54,910 bases of DNA from Bacteroidota bacterium (GTDB taxonomy: Bacteria > Bacteroidota > Bacteroidia > 2-12-FULL-35-15). Below, in pieces: positions 19,101 to 29,600 of this stretch (position 1 is its first letter; each line of letters begins with the position of its first letter). The notes under the pieces were generated by a model that saw only the letters and a list, made by a program, of their open reading frames with translations, made no database searches and was not told the DNA's origin. A program made the translations under genes and the position numbers. The stretch spans positions 1 through 54,910 of the forward strand of contig JAHEYB010000018.1 in the NCBI GenBank assembly GCA_023251805.1, read 5' to 3'.

Positions 19101-19439
19101 GTTACTTTGTTTATAATCGGATTGTTTGTTATAGATGATGAATTGAACTTTTTCATCGAAAGAAAAATCAAATAATTTTTCCACTTTTTCCATTTGTACT
19201 TTTGAAGCAATGGAAACATAGTTGGCTAATTCACGGCCTTGTTCATAAAAATAAACATCGTATTTAGGATAAGAATAGTATGTCCAAAAATAGCTATCGT
19301 ATTTCACTCGATTTTTTCCAAAATCGGTTTGAGAACCACTATAAAATTGTGCGGAAACAGTTGTGCCTGATAAAACCACAAACAACAACAGAACGATGGT
19401 AAATCCTTTATTAAATATGGGGGCAGAAATCTTGCTCAC
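16116..19439 (-). CDS. Outer-membrane protein: peptidase-like head, TolB-like propeller, C-terminal barrel
   Basis: 1107 residues. Signal peptide 1-31 (ends VSAQ). Residues about 35-290 resemble the gluzincin peptidase-MA-like domain but the expected HExxH is replaced by a sequence such as SGLAEVLINQ, so it is likely non-catalytic. Residues about 300-560 show TolB/DPP4-type propeller repeats (SPDGNYVLYTTNEMGQYKI, ASNRPLD, ISYLSDLNGIRNRY). A charged linker (about 610-680) precedes alternating amphipathic strands to the end, finishing in an aromatic residue (SLSLDF), as in BamA/surface-antigen barrels. Starts at GTG 19439. Role unknown; a surface or periplasmic scaffold is plausible. Confidence 0.72.
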   Translation of the reverse strand: MSKISAPIFNKGFTIVLLLFVVLSGTTVSAQFYSGSQTDFGKNRVKYDSYFWTYYSYPKYDVYFYEQGRELANYVSIASKVQMEKVEKLFDFSFDEKVQFIIYNKQSDYKQSNIGLSSEEDYNTGGVTRVVGSKVILFYEGDHAKLDAQIRSGLAEVLINQMMYGGNVREMVKNSTLLNLPDWYIKGLVDYVACDWNSDIDSRVKDGITSGRYKNINRLEGNDARYAGHALWKHIADNYGEAVISNILYMTKVSRNIDNSSLFVLGISVKNLWKECFDSYTGKYIERDSTSVMPKQIPLKVKKPKAARVYGQMKVSPDGNYVLYTTNEMGQYKIWLYDVQKNKAKRILKSGQKIDRPSDCSFPIVAWHPSGKIFSYIIERKSYLVLATYEMETKDRTERHITGFEKILDYSYNDEGKRFVMSAVQKGQTDIFIFTAASSAYDQITNDIYDDLTPRFVHNSKEIVFASNRPLDTLFHDPKRKVEPAMSAKDLFVFDNVSKSRVLKRVTNTPYIDEMYPADYDSTHISYLSDLNGIRNRYIARFDSIIAYVDTSAHYRTVVSSYPITNYKRNIIEQDVNTKSNKFSEVIFENGKYKLFVAPLVSSSETPKLNLKNTSYRDYKDRIEHKEEIESQAKDKNLKETPKAENVKVVINISEPVKKDSNEIDINNYTFENEQPKVVNGVVQPVVMVDTSTKAIANVTSDFMLSKQRNYNINYSVDYIVSQIDNSFLNSSYQKFAGGGSPIYLNPGINAFFKVGVSDLFEDYRIVGGVRFSGDLNSNEFFLSRENRIKNIDKQVVLHRQSLLDIADNYSIVKVYTHEVKYILKYPFNEVMGLRGSVNYRNDKIVYTGTDLNNLKRVNAFENWGSAKLEWVFDNTIKKGLNLYNGSRAKIFGEYYRQIDKEKTDFFVVGLDGRWYKKIHRDLIWANRIAASTSFGNKKLIYYMGGVDNWFAPKFDNTTNIATDQNYTYQTLATNMRGFYQNVRNGNSFAVVNSELRFPIFKYFFKRPIRSDFAQNFQIIAFGDLGTAWTGNSPYSENNSLNTTVIGSSITPLIITLKTQHNPLVGGYGWGVRSRVFGYFIRVDRAWGVQDGIILKPIWYLSLSLDF

Positions 19440-19545
19440 TTAAAATCTGATTAGAATGCTAAAGTACTAAATAATGAAAGCAATAACAAGGGACAGGCTC
19501 TTAATTTTGCTACTTTAATATACGCACGAAAACGTTATTTTTATC

Positions 19546-19553
19546 TAACTTTG
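19546..19553 (+). promoter_or_regulatory. Candidate -7 element (TAACTTTG) for the MBL-fold gene
   Basis: Matches TAnnTTTG exactly and lies 44 bp before the ATG at 19598. No TTG is found at the usual 17-23 bp spacing upstream, so the call is tentative. Confidence 0.4.
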
Positions 19554-19597
19554 CCACGTCAATACCTATAGTACAACGCATTTTCAGCCAATATATT

Positions 19598-20236
19598 ATG
19601 ATTTCAATTCATTCCTTTACCTTTAGTCCAATTCAAGAAAATATGTACATCCTTTGGGACGAAAGCAAGGACTGTATTATCATTGACCCGGGTTGTTATG
19701 ACGATACGGAAAGGACTATTTTGGCAAAATTCATTGCCGATGAGCAATTAAAACCAGTAAAACTCCTCAATACGCATTGTCATTTGGATCATGTTTTTGG
19801 AAATGGCTTTGTTGCTAAAAAATACAATTTGAAACTCGAAATTAACAAAAATGATCAGCGGATTTTGGATGCTTTTGCAATGACATGTGATTTGTACGGT
19901 ATGAATTGCGACCCTTCACCTCAGCCATCCGTATTTTTGGAAGAAGGTGATATTGTTGAATTTGGAAACTCAAAATTGGAAATATTATTTACACCCGGAC
20001 ATTCACCCGGCAGTATTACTTTTTATAATCGCGAACAAAAGTTTATGATTGCAGGAGATGTGTTGTTTTATGGAAGCATCGGTAGAACAGACTTACCAGG
20101 AGGAAATCATGAAACGCTAATCAACAACATCAAAACAAAATTGTTTCCTTTGGGAGATGATTTTAAAGTGTATAGTGGTCACGGGCAACCAACAACAATT
20201 GGTTTTGAAAAGAAACACAATCCTTTTTTAACATAG
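19598..20236 (+). CDS. Metallo-beta-lactamase-fold hydrolase (glyoxalase II-like)
   Basis: 212 residues. The metal motif THCHLDH has His60, His62, Asp64 and His65; further ligands are in TPGHSPGS (about 137-144), GDVLFYGSIGRTDL and the terminal YSGHGQPTTIG. This is the short glyoxalase-II-like class of MBL-fold hydrolases found in most bacteria, likely acting on thioesters or similar, with two metal ions. No signal peptide. It is followed by a word-repeat tail and then a DUF1653 gene 133 bp later on the same strand. Confidence 0.88.
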   Translation: MISIHSFTFSPIQENMYILWDESKDCIIIDPGCYDDTERTILAKFIADEQLKPVKLLNTHCHLDHVFGNGFVAKKYNLKLEINKNDQRILDAFAMTCDLYGMNCDPSPQPSVFLEEGDIVEFGNSKLEILFTPGHSPGSITFYNREQKFMIAGDVLFYGSIGRTDLPGGNHETLINNIKTKLFPLGDDFKVYSGHGQPTTIGFEKKHNPFLT

Positions 20237-20263
20237 TATCATGTGTTTAGTATCAAGTATCAG
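20233..20263. repeat. Word repeat after the MBL gene (AGTATCAAGTATC family)
   Basis: AGTATCATGTGTTTAGTATC plus AAGTATCAGG, directly at the stop codon. Short direct copies of AGTATCA with small changes. It belongs with the other gene-border words in this window. Confidence 0.5.
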
Positions 20264-20290
20264 GACTGAAGATTTCATTTTAGCAGAATC

Positions 20291-20345
20291 AATTCCCCCT
20301 TTGGAAAAGGGGGCTAGGTCCGAAGGACTCCTTCGGAGGGGATTT
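20291..20345. repeat. Compound hairpin repeat (CCCCCTTT / TCCGAAGGA)
   Basis: Two hairpins side by side: CCCCCTTT with AAAGGGGG around a 3-base loop (20295-20313), and a perfect 9-base inverted repeat TCCGAAGGA / TCCTTCGGA with a single-base centre (20319-20337). The G/C runs contrast with the AT-rich surroundings. It looks like a dispersed Bacteroidota intergenic element. It sits upstream of the DUF1653 start. Confidence 0.65.
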
Positions 20346-20369
20346 ATCAAAACATCATTAAAAAACAAA

Positions 20370-20585
20370 ATGCTCAAACTCGGAAAATATAAACATTATA
20401 AAGGCAAAGAATACGAAGTCATTGGAATTGCTCGTCACAGCGAAACACTAGAAGAATTAGTAGTTTACAAAGCCTTGTATCAAAAAGAAGGTAAAAATTT
20501 GTGGGTTCGACCTTTGAAAATGTTTATCGAAGATGTTGAAGTTAAAGGGATGAAAATGTCTCGATTTGAATTCATTGGAAGGTAA
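20370..20585 (+). CDS. DUF1653 domain-containing protein
   Basis: 71 residues from the ATG at 20370. The frame is open further upstream to 20241, but that part is made of the repeats at 20233-20345 and is not protein-like, so the shorter start is preferred. The sequence GKYKHYKGKEYEVIGIARHS, followed by EELVVYKALYQ and LWVRPLKMF, is the whole DUF1653 domain, a small beta-barrel-like fold of unknown biochemical role. A decayed copy of its C-terminal part lies at 32882-32950 on the other side of the giant adhesin gene. Confidence 0.85.
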   Translation: MLKLGKYKHYKGKEYEVIGIARHSETLEELVVYKALYQKEGKNLWVRPLKMFIEDVEVKGMKMSRFEFIGR

Positions 20586-20647
20586 TTTTCTCGGTAGTAT
20601 TTTCAGACCTTAATAATTTTATTTCAACCCATTGCTTTCATTAAATA

Positions 20648-20678
20648 AAAAATGCCCGAGCAAAACTCGGGCATTTTT
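20648..20678. terminator. Bidirectional terminator between DUF1653 and the giant adhesin gene
   Basis: A perfect inverted repeat, AATGCCCGAG at 20651-20660 and CTCGGGCATT at 20666-20675, extended by A/T pairs on both sides, with a CAAAA loop. Both flanks give T runs, so it can end transcription from either side. It lies between two convergent genes. Confidence 0.9.
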
Positions 20679-20697
20679 AAAATCATTTTAGTCTTTA

Positions 20698-23600
20698 TTA
20701 TTTTACAATCGTCACATGTCCAATGTATTGACGGTCGTTACCTTTTCCATCTTTTGTGGTGATCTTCCAAACATAGGTATCTATCTGTGCAACCTTGTCT
20801 CCATTGTTTGCTCTTCCATCCCAACCTTTATTCACATCAGTTGTTTTGAAAATTACATCTCCCCAACGATCGAAAATCAACATTTCAAAATTATCTGGAT
20901 CAATTCCAACGCCCATAGGTAAGAACGTTTGATTTAATCCATCGTTATTATTTGGGGTAAATGCATTTGGAACATAAATCGCATACTCAGGAATTACATA
21001 TATTTCATTGTAAGCTGTGTCTGTGCAACCAAAAGCATTGGTTACAACTAACTGAATAATATACGTTCCTGTATCACTATAAGAATACATTGGATTTTGT
21101 AGTGTGTCAGTATAAATTCCGTTCGGACTATCAAAATCCCAATCCCATTCTGTAGCTCCACTTGACATATCTGTAAATGTTACCTCTGGCGCTGTTTGAG
21201 TAACTTCCAAAGGAGATGTTGAGAACGCAGCAGTAGGTGAAGGATAAACATCTATGAAGCTATTTGTTGTTATACTTGATGTACAACCAAATGCTGTTGT
21301 CACCGTCAATGTAACATCGTATGTTCCAGCAATTGGATATGTGTGTGAAACCGGTTCACCAATTTGATCCGGACTTCCATCTCCAAAATTCCAAGAGTAA
21401 CTAATTCCAATATCACTAATTCCATTGAAAGTTGCTGTGAAAGCAGCACAACCAGCTGTGTCTAAAGTAACCATTGATGAAACTGCCAATGGATTTACTG
21501 TTACAGTTGCTGTATCAAAAGCATTGTAAGAAGGAATTGTACATCCATCATCTACTGCCACTATATAATTTGTGGTTATCAATGGATTAGCTATCGGATT
21601 ATAAATTGAGTCATTGCTTAAGCCTGTTGAAGGAGTCCACACAAAAGAATATGGACCGCCATTTCCACCAACCGCTGTAGCAGAGATTCCTACTGAACTG
21701 CCTTCACAAACAGATACGTCAGTTGCAACAACAACTATTGGAGGATTTACTTCAACCATAATCGTTTGGATTGGAGAAACACATCCATTGGCATCAGTTG
21801 CAAACACATCATATGTTGTTGTTACTATTGGATTCACTACGTTTGGTCCAGGGCCTAAAATACTTGATGGGAACCAAGTATATGTATATCCCGGAGCACC
21901 ACCATAACCAGCACCATAGATTATTGCATTTTGTCCGATACAAATTGTATCAAGTGGACTAACCAATATTTGCAATGGAGGAGGTTCAGTTATAAATACA
22001 GAACCAGTTACTGAACAACCATTATTATCAGTAACCGTTACTGAATATAAACCGGTCACCAAACCATTTGCAATTTGCGTGGTTTGAGCAGCAGTGTCGG
22101 ACCATAGATAAGAATAACTAGGCGTACCACCAGCCGGAATCACAGTTGCCGAACCAAGTGGAGTACCATAACATGCAGGTTCAACAAAGTTGATTGTGCC
22201 AATAGTAGGACCAGCAACATCGCCCAATACTACCGGAGTAGTTGTTGTACAACCTACGTTATCAGTTACTACGACATTGTATGTTCCTGCAAATAATCCG
22301 ATAGCAATTGCTGTAGTTTGAGCTGAAGGATCATCCCACAGATAAGTATATCCTGGAGTTCCACCAGAAGGAGTAACTGAAACAAATCCATTTGACTGAC
22401 CACAAGTACTGGGATTAGTAATGGTTGCTGTAAGAATTGCCGAAGGCTGATTCACATTAATTACCAGTGTTGCGTTACAAGCGTTTGCATCTGTTATTAC
22501 TACTGTATAAGAACCTGCAACTAATCCCGTAACAGTAGGGCTGGATCCAACGGCAGGCGTCCATGAATAAGTATAGCCCGGTGTACCACCTGCCCCCACT
22601 ATCGTAATAGCTCCATCATTTCCTCCATTACATGTTACATTGGTAGTAGATGTCATTGTTACAGTAAGCGCAGCAGGACTCGTAATTGTAGTTGTACTTA
22701 CGCTCGTGCAACCATTTGCATCCGTTACAGTAACGGTGTAAGGCTGAGCGCACAATCCTGTTGCCGCAGAAGTTGTTTGTGCACCAACATCATTCCATAA
22801 ATAAGTATAAGGAAGAGTTCCGCCACCAGCACCTACAGTAGCTGTTCCATTACAAGATAAGAAACAACTTACATTGCTAGAAGATATAATTCCAGATACC
22901 AATGGTCCTGGCTCGTTGATAGCAATAGAAGCCGTTCCGATACAACCAACAGAGTCAGTAACTGTTACAGAATAAATACCTCCTGCAAGTCCGCTAATAA
23001 ATGCTGTTGTTTGACCAGTCGGAATCCATGCAATCGAATAAGGTATGATTCCACCTGAAATAGCCGCCTGAGCACTACCATTGGCAGCACCGGCACAAGT
23101 AACGTTTGAGCTTACCGGAATTGTTACAATTGGCGCAGAATTATCGTTTACGTTAGCGGTACCATTTACTACACATCCGTTTCCATCCGTCACAGCAATG
23201 TTATAAACACCTGCACTAATTCCATTTGCACAAATAGTAGTTTGGATGGAAGGGTCATTCCACAAATAAGAGAATGGTGGTACACCACCAGTGATTGCAG
23301 CACATGCTGATCCGTTGGCAACTCCACAACTTGAATTTGTAGTTGTGGTACTTACTGCAAGAACTGTAGGCTCAGTAATCGTAGCCATTGTGTTTGTGAT
23401 ACATCCATTTGCATCTGTCACAGTAAGCGTTTGAGCACCTGCACAAATACTGGTAATTGTTGGAGTTGTTTGGAATCCAGGTGACCATTGGAATGTATAT
23501 GGACCTGTACCTCCACTATATACTGCTGTTGCAGAACCGTTACATGCACCAAAGCAAGTTACATTTACACTGGAAATCGTAGCAATCAAAGCATTTGGCT

Positions 23601-26600
23601 CCGTAATAGTAACAGTAGTAAATGCTGAACATCCGTTTGCATCCGTCACTGTTACAGTATAAGTTCCCGCACACAAGTTATTCACCGATGCACCGGCAAT
23701 ACCACCCGGCATCCAGTTATAAGCGTATGGCGCTGAACCACCCGTTACAGCAGCTGTTGCAAATCCATCACATGCTGCAAAACAAGTGTTGTTACCAACA
23801 GTGGTGATGGCAACACTCATTGTAGCAGGACTCGTAATCACAGCAGTTGCTGTAGTTGTACATCCACCGGCATCGGTTGCAGTTACTGTATAAGTACCCG
23901 CACACAATCCTGTTGCTGTTTGTGTAGTTTGCATACTAACATCACTCCATAAATATGTGAATGGTCCGGTACCAGTAACAGGGTTAGCTGTTGCGGTACC
24001 ATTGCAAGTTCCACTGCAAGCCACATTTGAAACTGATGTAGTAATGCTGAAAGATACTGGATCAATTAATGAGTATGAGTTGAAGATGGTACATCCATTT
24101 GCATCTGTGATAAGAACAGTATATGTTCCAGCACACATACTTGTGATTGCAGGTGTTGCCGCCCCACCAGGACTCCATGAATATGAATATGGTGTAGTTC
24201 CACCTGCAGGAACTGCTGTTAATGTACCATTGCAAGCCCCTGCGCATGATGGATTGATACCAGACACTGCTAATGAAAGCGCTGTTGGTTGAGTTATTGT
24301 TACTGATGTACTGGCAATACAACCATTTACATCGGTTGCAGTAAGTGTGTAAGTACCAGCTGTAAGATTCGTTGCACTCGGAAGTGTTTGTCCATCACTC
24401 CATAAGAATGTGAATGGAATAGTTCCTCCGCTGACAGTCACAGTTGCACTTCCATCATTATTTCCGAAACAACTTACATTATTGCTACCAAATACTGTTG
24501 CAACAGGCCCTGCGTTATTACCAATAGTCACCGACAAATTCTGTGAACAACCATTAGCATCAGTTACCGTAACAACATAAGTATTCGCTGGTAAGTTAGT
24601 TGCAGTAGCACTTGTTTGTGCACCAGGATCACTCCACAAATATGTGTATGGTCCGGTTCCACCTGTTACCGAAACTGTAGCACTACCATTAGCAAGGTTA
24701 CAAGTTGCATCCACTTGCGCTGAGGTCAATCCCATTCCTGCAGGCTGAGTAATACCAGCACTTGCTGTTTGTGAACAACCATTTGCATCAGTATAAGTAA
24801 CAGTATATGTTCCTACAGAAAGTGTATTGATTGTTTGAGTAGTATAACTACCAGGTGTCCACAAAAACGTATATGGTCCTGTTCCACCAGTAGGATTCAC
24901 AGTAAGAATACCGTTGTTTCCTCCGAAGCAAGTTACGTTAGTTGTTGTAAACGTTTGCGCTAGCGGAGTTGGTTGAGTAATCACTATGTTCGCAAATGCA
25001 ATACATCCATTACCATCTGTTACTGTTACCGTATAGCTTGCAGGTGATAAGTTAATTGCTGTTGCCGTTGTTTGTGTTCCAGGTGACCAGCTATATGTAA
25101 ATGGAGGAGTTGCTCCACCGCTCATAGAAACAGTTGCGGTTCCATTGTTTGCACCAGCACAAGTTACGTTTGTACTTGAAGAGATTGTTGCTGTTCCACC
25201 AGGATTAGCTCCAACATTCACTACTGTACTCGATGTACATCCATTGAAATCTGTTACTAATACTGTGTAGTTACCAGCTATTAAACCTGTATAAGATGTT
25301 CCCGAAGAACCCGCACCAGGAGTCCACGCATAAGAGTATGCGGGGGTTCCACCAGTTACCGTTACCGAAGCCGAACCATTAGGAGCAGTACAAGTTGCAT
25401 TTGTTGATGACCCTACCAATGCTAAAGCAGCAGGTGCAGTAATAATAACTGTTACTACTACTGTACAACCATTGCCATCTTTTACGGTTATGGTGTGTGT
25501 TCCCGCTGACATACCAGTGAAAGTTGAACTACTTACAAATGCACCTCCATCAAGAGAATATGTATATGGATTTACTCCACCTGAAGCAGAAATAGTGACA
25601 CTTCCAGTTGTTCCACCAAAACAAGCTACGTTTGTTTGTGCAGTAATCACTGCTGTTAAAACAAGAGGCTGAGTAATTGTAACAGGAACTATTATTGTAC
25701 AACCATTTGCATCTTTTGCAGTAATAGAATATGTTCCAGCAGTTAATCCAGAGAATGTTCCTGTTGCGCCAAACGCACCACCATTGAATGAATAACTATA
25801 AGGTGCTAATGAACCGGAAGCTGTTACTGTAACACTTCCATTTGCTCCACCATTACAGCTTACGTTTGTAATTGCAGTAATAGAAGCAGATAGTCCACTC
25901 AAATCTGTAATAGTAACTGTGGTTGTAAACTGACAACCGTTTGCATCTTGCACCGTTACGTTATATGTGTTAGCAACCAATCCAGGATAAGTTGTTGTTG
26001 CAGACAATGCACTTCCATTTACAGAATAAGTATAAGGACCAGTTCCACCTGTGACTGCACCAATTGTGATTGAACCGTTAGCACCTCCGCAAGTTGTATT
26101 CACCTGAGTAGTTGCTAATGCGGTTGGGCCTGCAACGTTTAATACAGCAGGGTTTACAGTGAAGGTACAACCATTTGCATCTTTTACAATTACCGCGTAT
26201 GTGCCGGCAGCTAATCCGGTGTAACTTGTAGTAGCTGTAAAACCACCACCATTAAATGAATAGGTATAAGCAGGAGTTCCACCTGTTGTTACACCAATAT
26301 TCACAGCACCATTTGCTAATCCACAAGAAGCAGGATTTGTTGATGTTGCTTGCGCTGTTGGTCCAGGAATGTTTGTAATACTTGCCACTGTTGAGAATGT
26401 ACAACCGTTTGCATCTTTTACTATAATAGTATATGAACCAGATGCAAGACCTGTATAACTAATTGTTGATGTGAAAGCACTTCCGTTGAATGAATAAGTG
26501 TATGCTGGAAGACCGCCTGTTACTGCGCCTAACGCAACCGAACCATTGCTAGTGCTGCAAGTAGCATTTGTAAGTGTTGTTGCAATTGCTGTTGGACCAC

Positions 26601-29600
26601 CTGTATTTGTAATAGTTGCAGTAGTTGAGAATGTACAACCATTTGCATCTTTCACAATTACCGTATAAGTACCGGCAACCAATGATGTATAACTTGTTGT
26701 TCCAGTAAATGCACTTGCATTCACAGAATACGTATAAGGTGCTGTTCCACCAGTAACTGCGCCACAAGTAATTGTTCCATTAGCAGCTCCACAAGTTGTA
26801 TTTGTAGTTGATACCAATAATGAAGTTGGACCACCAATATTTGAAATTGTTACGGTAGTAGTAAAAGTACATCCACCAGCATCTTTTACAACGATTGTGT
26901 AAGTTCCTGGGGCTAAACCACTATAACTTGTGGTAGTAGAGAATGCACCTCCATTGAATGAATACGACAATGGAAGAACACCACCTGTTGTAGCGCCTAT
27001 AGTGACTGTCCCATTGTTATTACCACAAGTAGCATCAGTAAATGTTGTAGCAAGAGCAGTAGGCCCACTTGCATTGTTGATGGTTGCTGTTGTTGTAAAC
27101 GAACAACCATTAGCATCTTGAACTACTACAGTATATATATTAGCTGGTAAACTGGTATAAGATGTAGTTGAAGTAAATGCACTACCATTGAATGAGTATG
27201 AATAAGGACCAGTACCACCAGTTGTTGCACCAATATTTACAGCGCCTGTGCTTGAACCACAAGAAGCATTTGTAGTTGTAGTAGCCAAAGCTGTAGGGCC
27301 AGCAATATTTGTAATTGTTGCACTGGTTGTGAAAGTACATCCGTTTGCATCCTTAACAATGATGGAGTATGTTCCCGGAGCTAAACTAGTAAACGAAGCT
27401 GTTGAGGAGAATCCACCTCCATTGAATGAATACAAATAAGTAGGCGTACCACCAGTTGTTGCACCAATTGTAATTGTTCCATTACTATTTCCACATGTAG
27501 GATTAGTAAAAGTCACTGCCAATGCTGTTGGTCCAGGAGAGTTTGTAAGCACTACTGAAGTACTAAATGTACAACCGTTTGCATCTTTTACAATGATTGG
27601 ATATGTTCCAGAAGCAAGACCGGTATAGCTAGTTGTTGCTGTGAAAGCACTTCCATTAAATGAATATGTATAAGCAGAAGTTCCACCCGTAACAGTTCCA
27701 ATAATTACCGAGCCATTGCTAGCAGAACAAGTTGTATTGGTTAAAGTTGTTGCAACTGCTGTTGGGCCTGGAATATTTGTGATAATAACACTAGTTGAAT
27801 AAGTACAACCATTGGCATCCTTCACAACACAAGTATATGTCCCTGGACCAAATCCTGTGTAAGCAGTAGTTGCAGTAAATGGACTTCCATTCACTGAATA
27901 TGTATATGGAGTAGTTCCACCTGAAACAGCACCTAAAGTAATCGTGCCATTGCTATTTCCGCAAGTAGCATTTGTACTATTTACAATCATTGCTGTAGGA
28001 CCTGCCACGTTTGAAACGGTAGCAGTTGTAGTAAACTGACAACCATTTGCATCTTTCACAATAATGGTATAAGTACCCGCAGCTAAGCTGGTATAACTGG
28101 TAGTAGTTGAGAATGCACTTCCGTTAACAGAGTATGAATATGGAGCAAGACCACCTGTTGTTGCACCAATAGTAAGTGTACCATTACTTGAACCACAAGA
28201 TGAGTTGGTAGTATTAACAACCAATGCCGTTGGACCGGAAGAGTTCGCAACAATTACTGTAGTAGAGAACGTACATCCATTTGCATCTTTTACGATTACT
28301 GTGTAAGTGTTTGCTGCAAAACCAGTATATGACGTAGTTGCAGTAAATGCACTTGCATTTACAGAGTAAGTATAAGGAGCTGTTCCGCCAGTTGTAGCAC
28401 CAATCGTAATTGTTCCTGTACTTGCACCGCATGCAGTATTTGTACTCGTTACACCTAATGCGGTAGGGCCAGGAGTATTATTAACTGTAACTGTAATAGT
28501 GAAGGTACAGCCATTCGCATCTTTTACAATTACGTTGTAAGTACCCGCAGCAACACCAGGATAGCTGGTTGTAGCAGCAAATCCACCACCATTGAACGAA
28601 TATGTATAAGGTGCAACACCACCTGTTACTGCTCCAATGTTTACAACACCATTTGCATTACCGCAAGTAGAATTAACTGTTGTAGCAGCCAATCCTACAG
28701 GACCAGTTGTAAGGCCAACAGATGCTGTTGTAGAGAATGTACAACCATTCGCATCTTTTACAATTACAGTATAGGTTCCGGGAGCAATACCGGTATAGTT
28801 TGTAGTTGGAGTGAATGCGCTACCATTGAAAGAATATACATACGTAGCAGTTCCGCCTGTAACAGCACCAATATTAACAATTCCGTTACTTCCTGCACAA
28901 GTTGAGTTGGTCGTTGTTATCGCCAACGCTGTTGGACCAGGAGTATTTACAACTGTTACTGTTGTTGTAAACGTACAACCATTTGCATCTTTTACAATTA
29001 CAGTGTATGTTCCAGAACCAAAACCAGTATAACTAGTTGTAGCAACAAATGGATTTCCATTTACTGAATAAGTATACGGAGGAGTTCCACCTGTTACAGA
29101 ACCAATATTAATTACACCATTGTTTGAACCACATGTTGAATTTACTGATGCAACACCTAAAGCTGTTGGACCAGGGGAATTAATAACAGTAGCAGTAACA
29201 GTGAATGTACAACCGTTCACATCTTTTACAATTACTGTATATGTTCCTGCTGCCAATGCACCATAAACAGTTGTAGTTGTGAATGCACTTCCATTTACTG
29301 AATATGAATAAGGCGCTGTACCACTTGTAACAGCTCCAATTGTTAAAATACCATTTGCTACTCCACAAGTTGAATTAGTTGTAGTTACAGCTAATCCTAC
29401 AGGTCCAGGGTTTGTTCCCACGGTTACCGATGTTGTGAATGTACAACCGTTTACATCTTTTACAACAACCGAATAAACTCCTGAAGCTAATCCTGTGTAT
29501 GAAGTTGTTGATGTAAAAGCACTACCATTTAATGAATAAGTGTAAGGGGCAACACCTCCTGTTACTGCACCCATTGTAACTGTACCTGTTAGAGTACCAC

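Noticed and set aside
20241-20369. N-terminal extension of the DUF1653 gene
   Set aside because: The extension translates the word repeat and the compound hairpin; the DUF1653 domain starts cleanly at the ATG at 20370.
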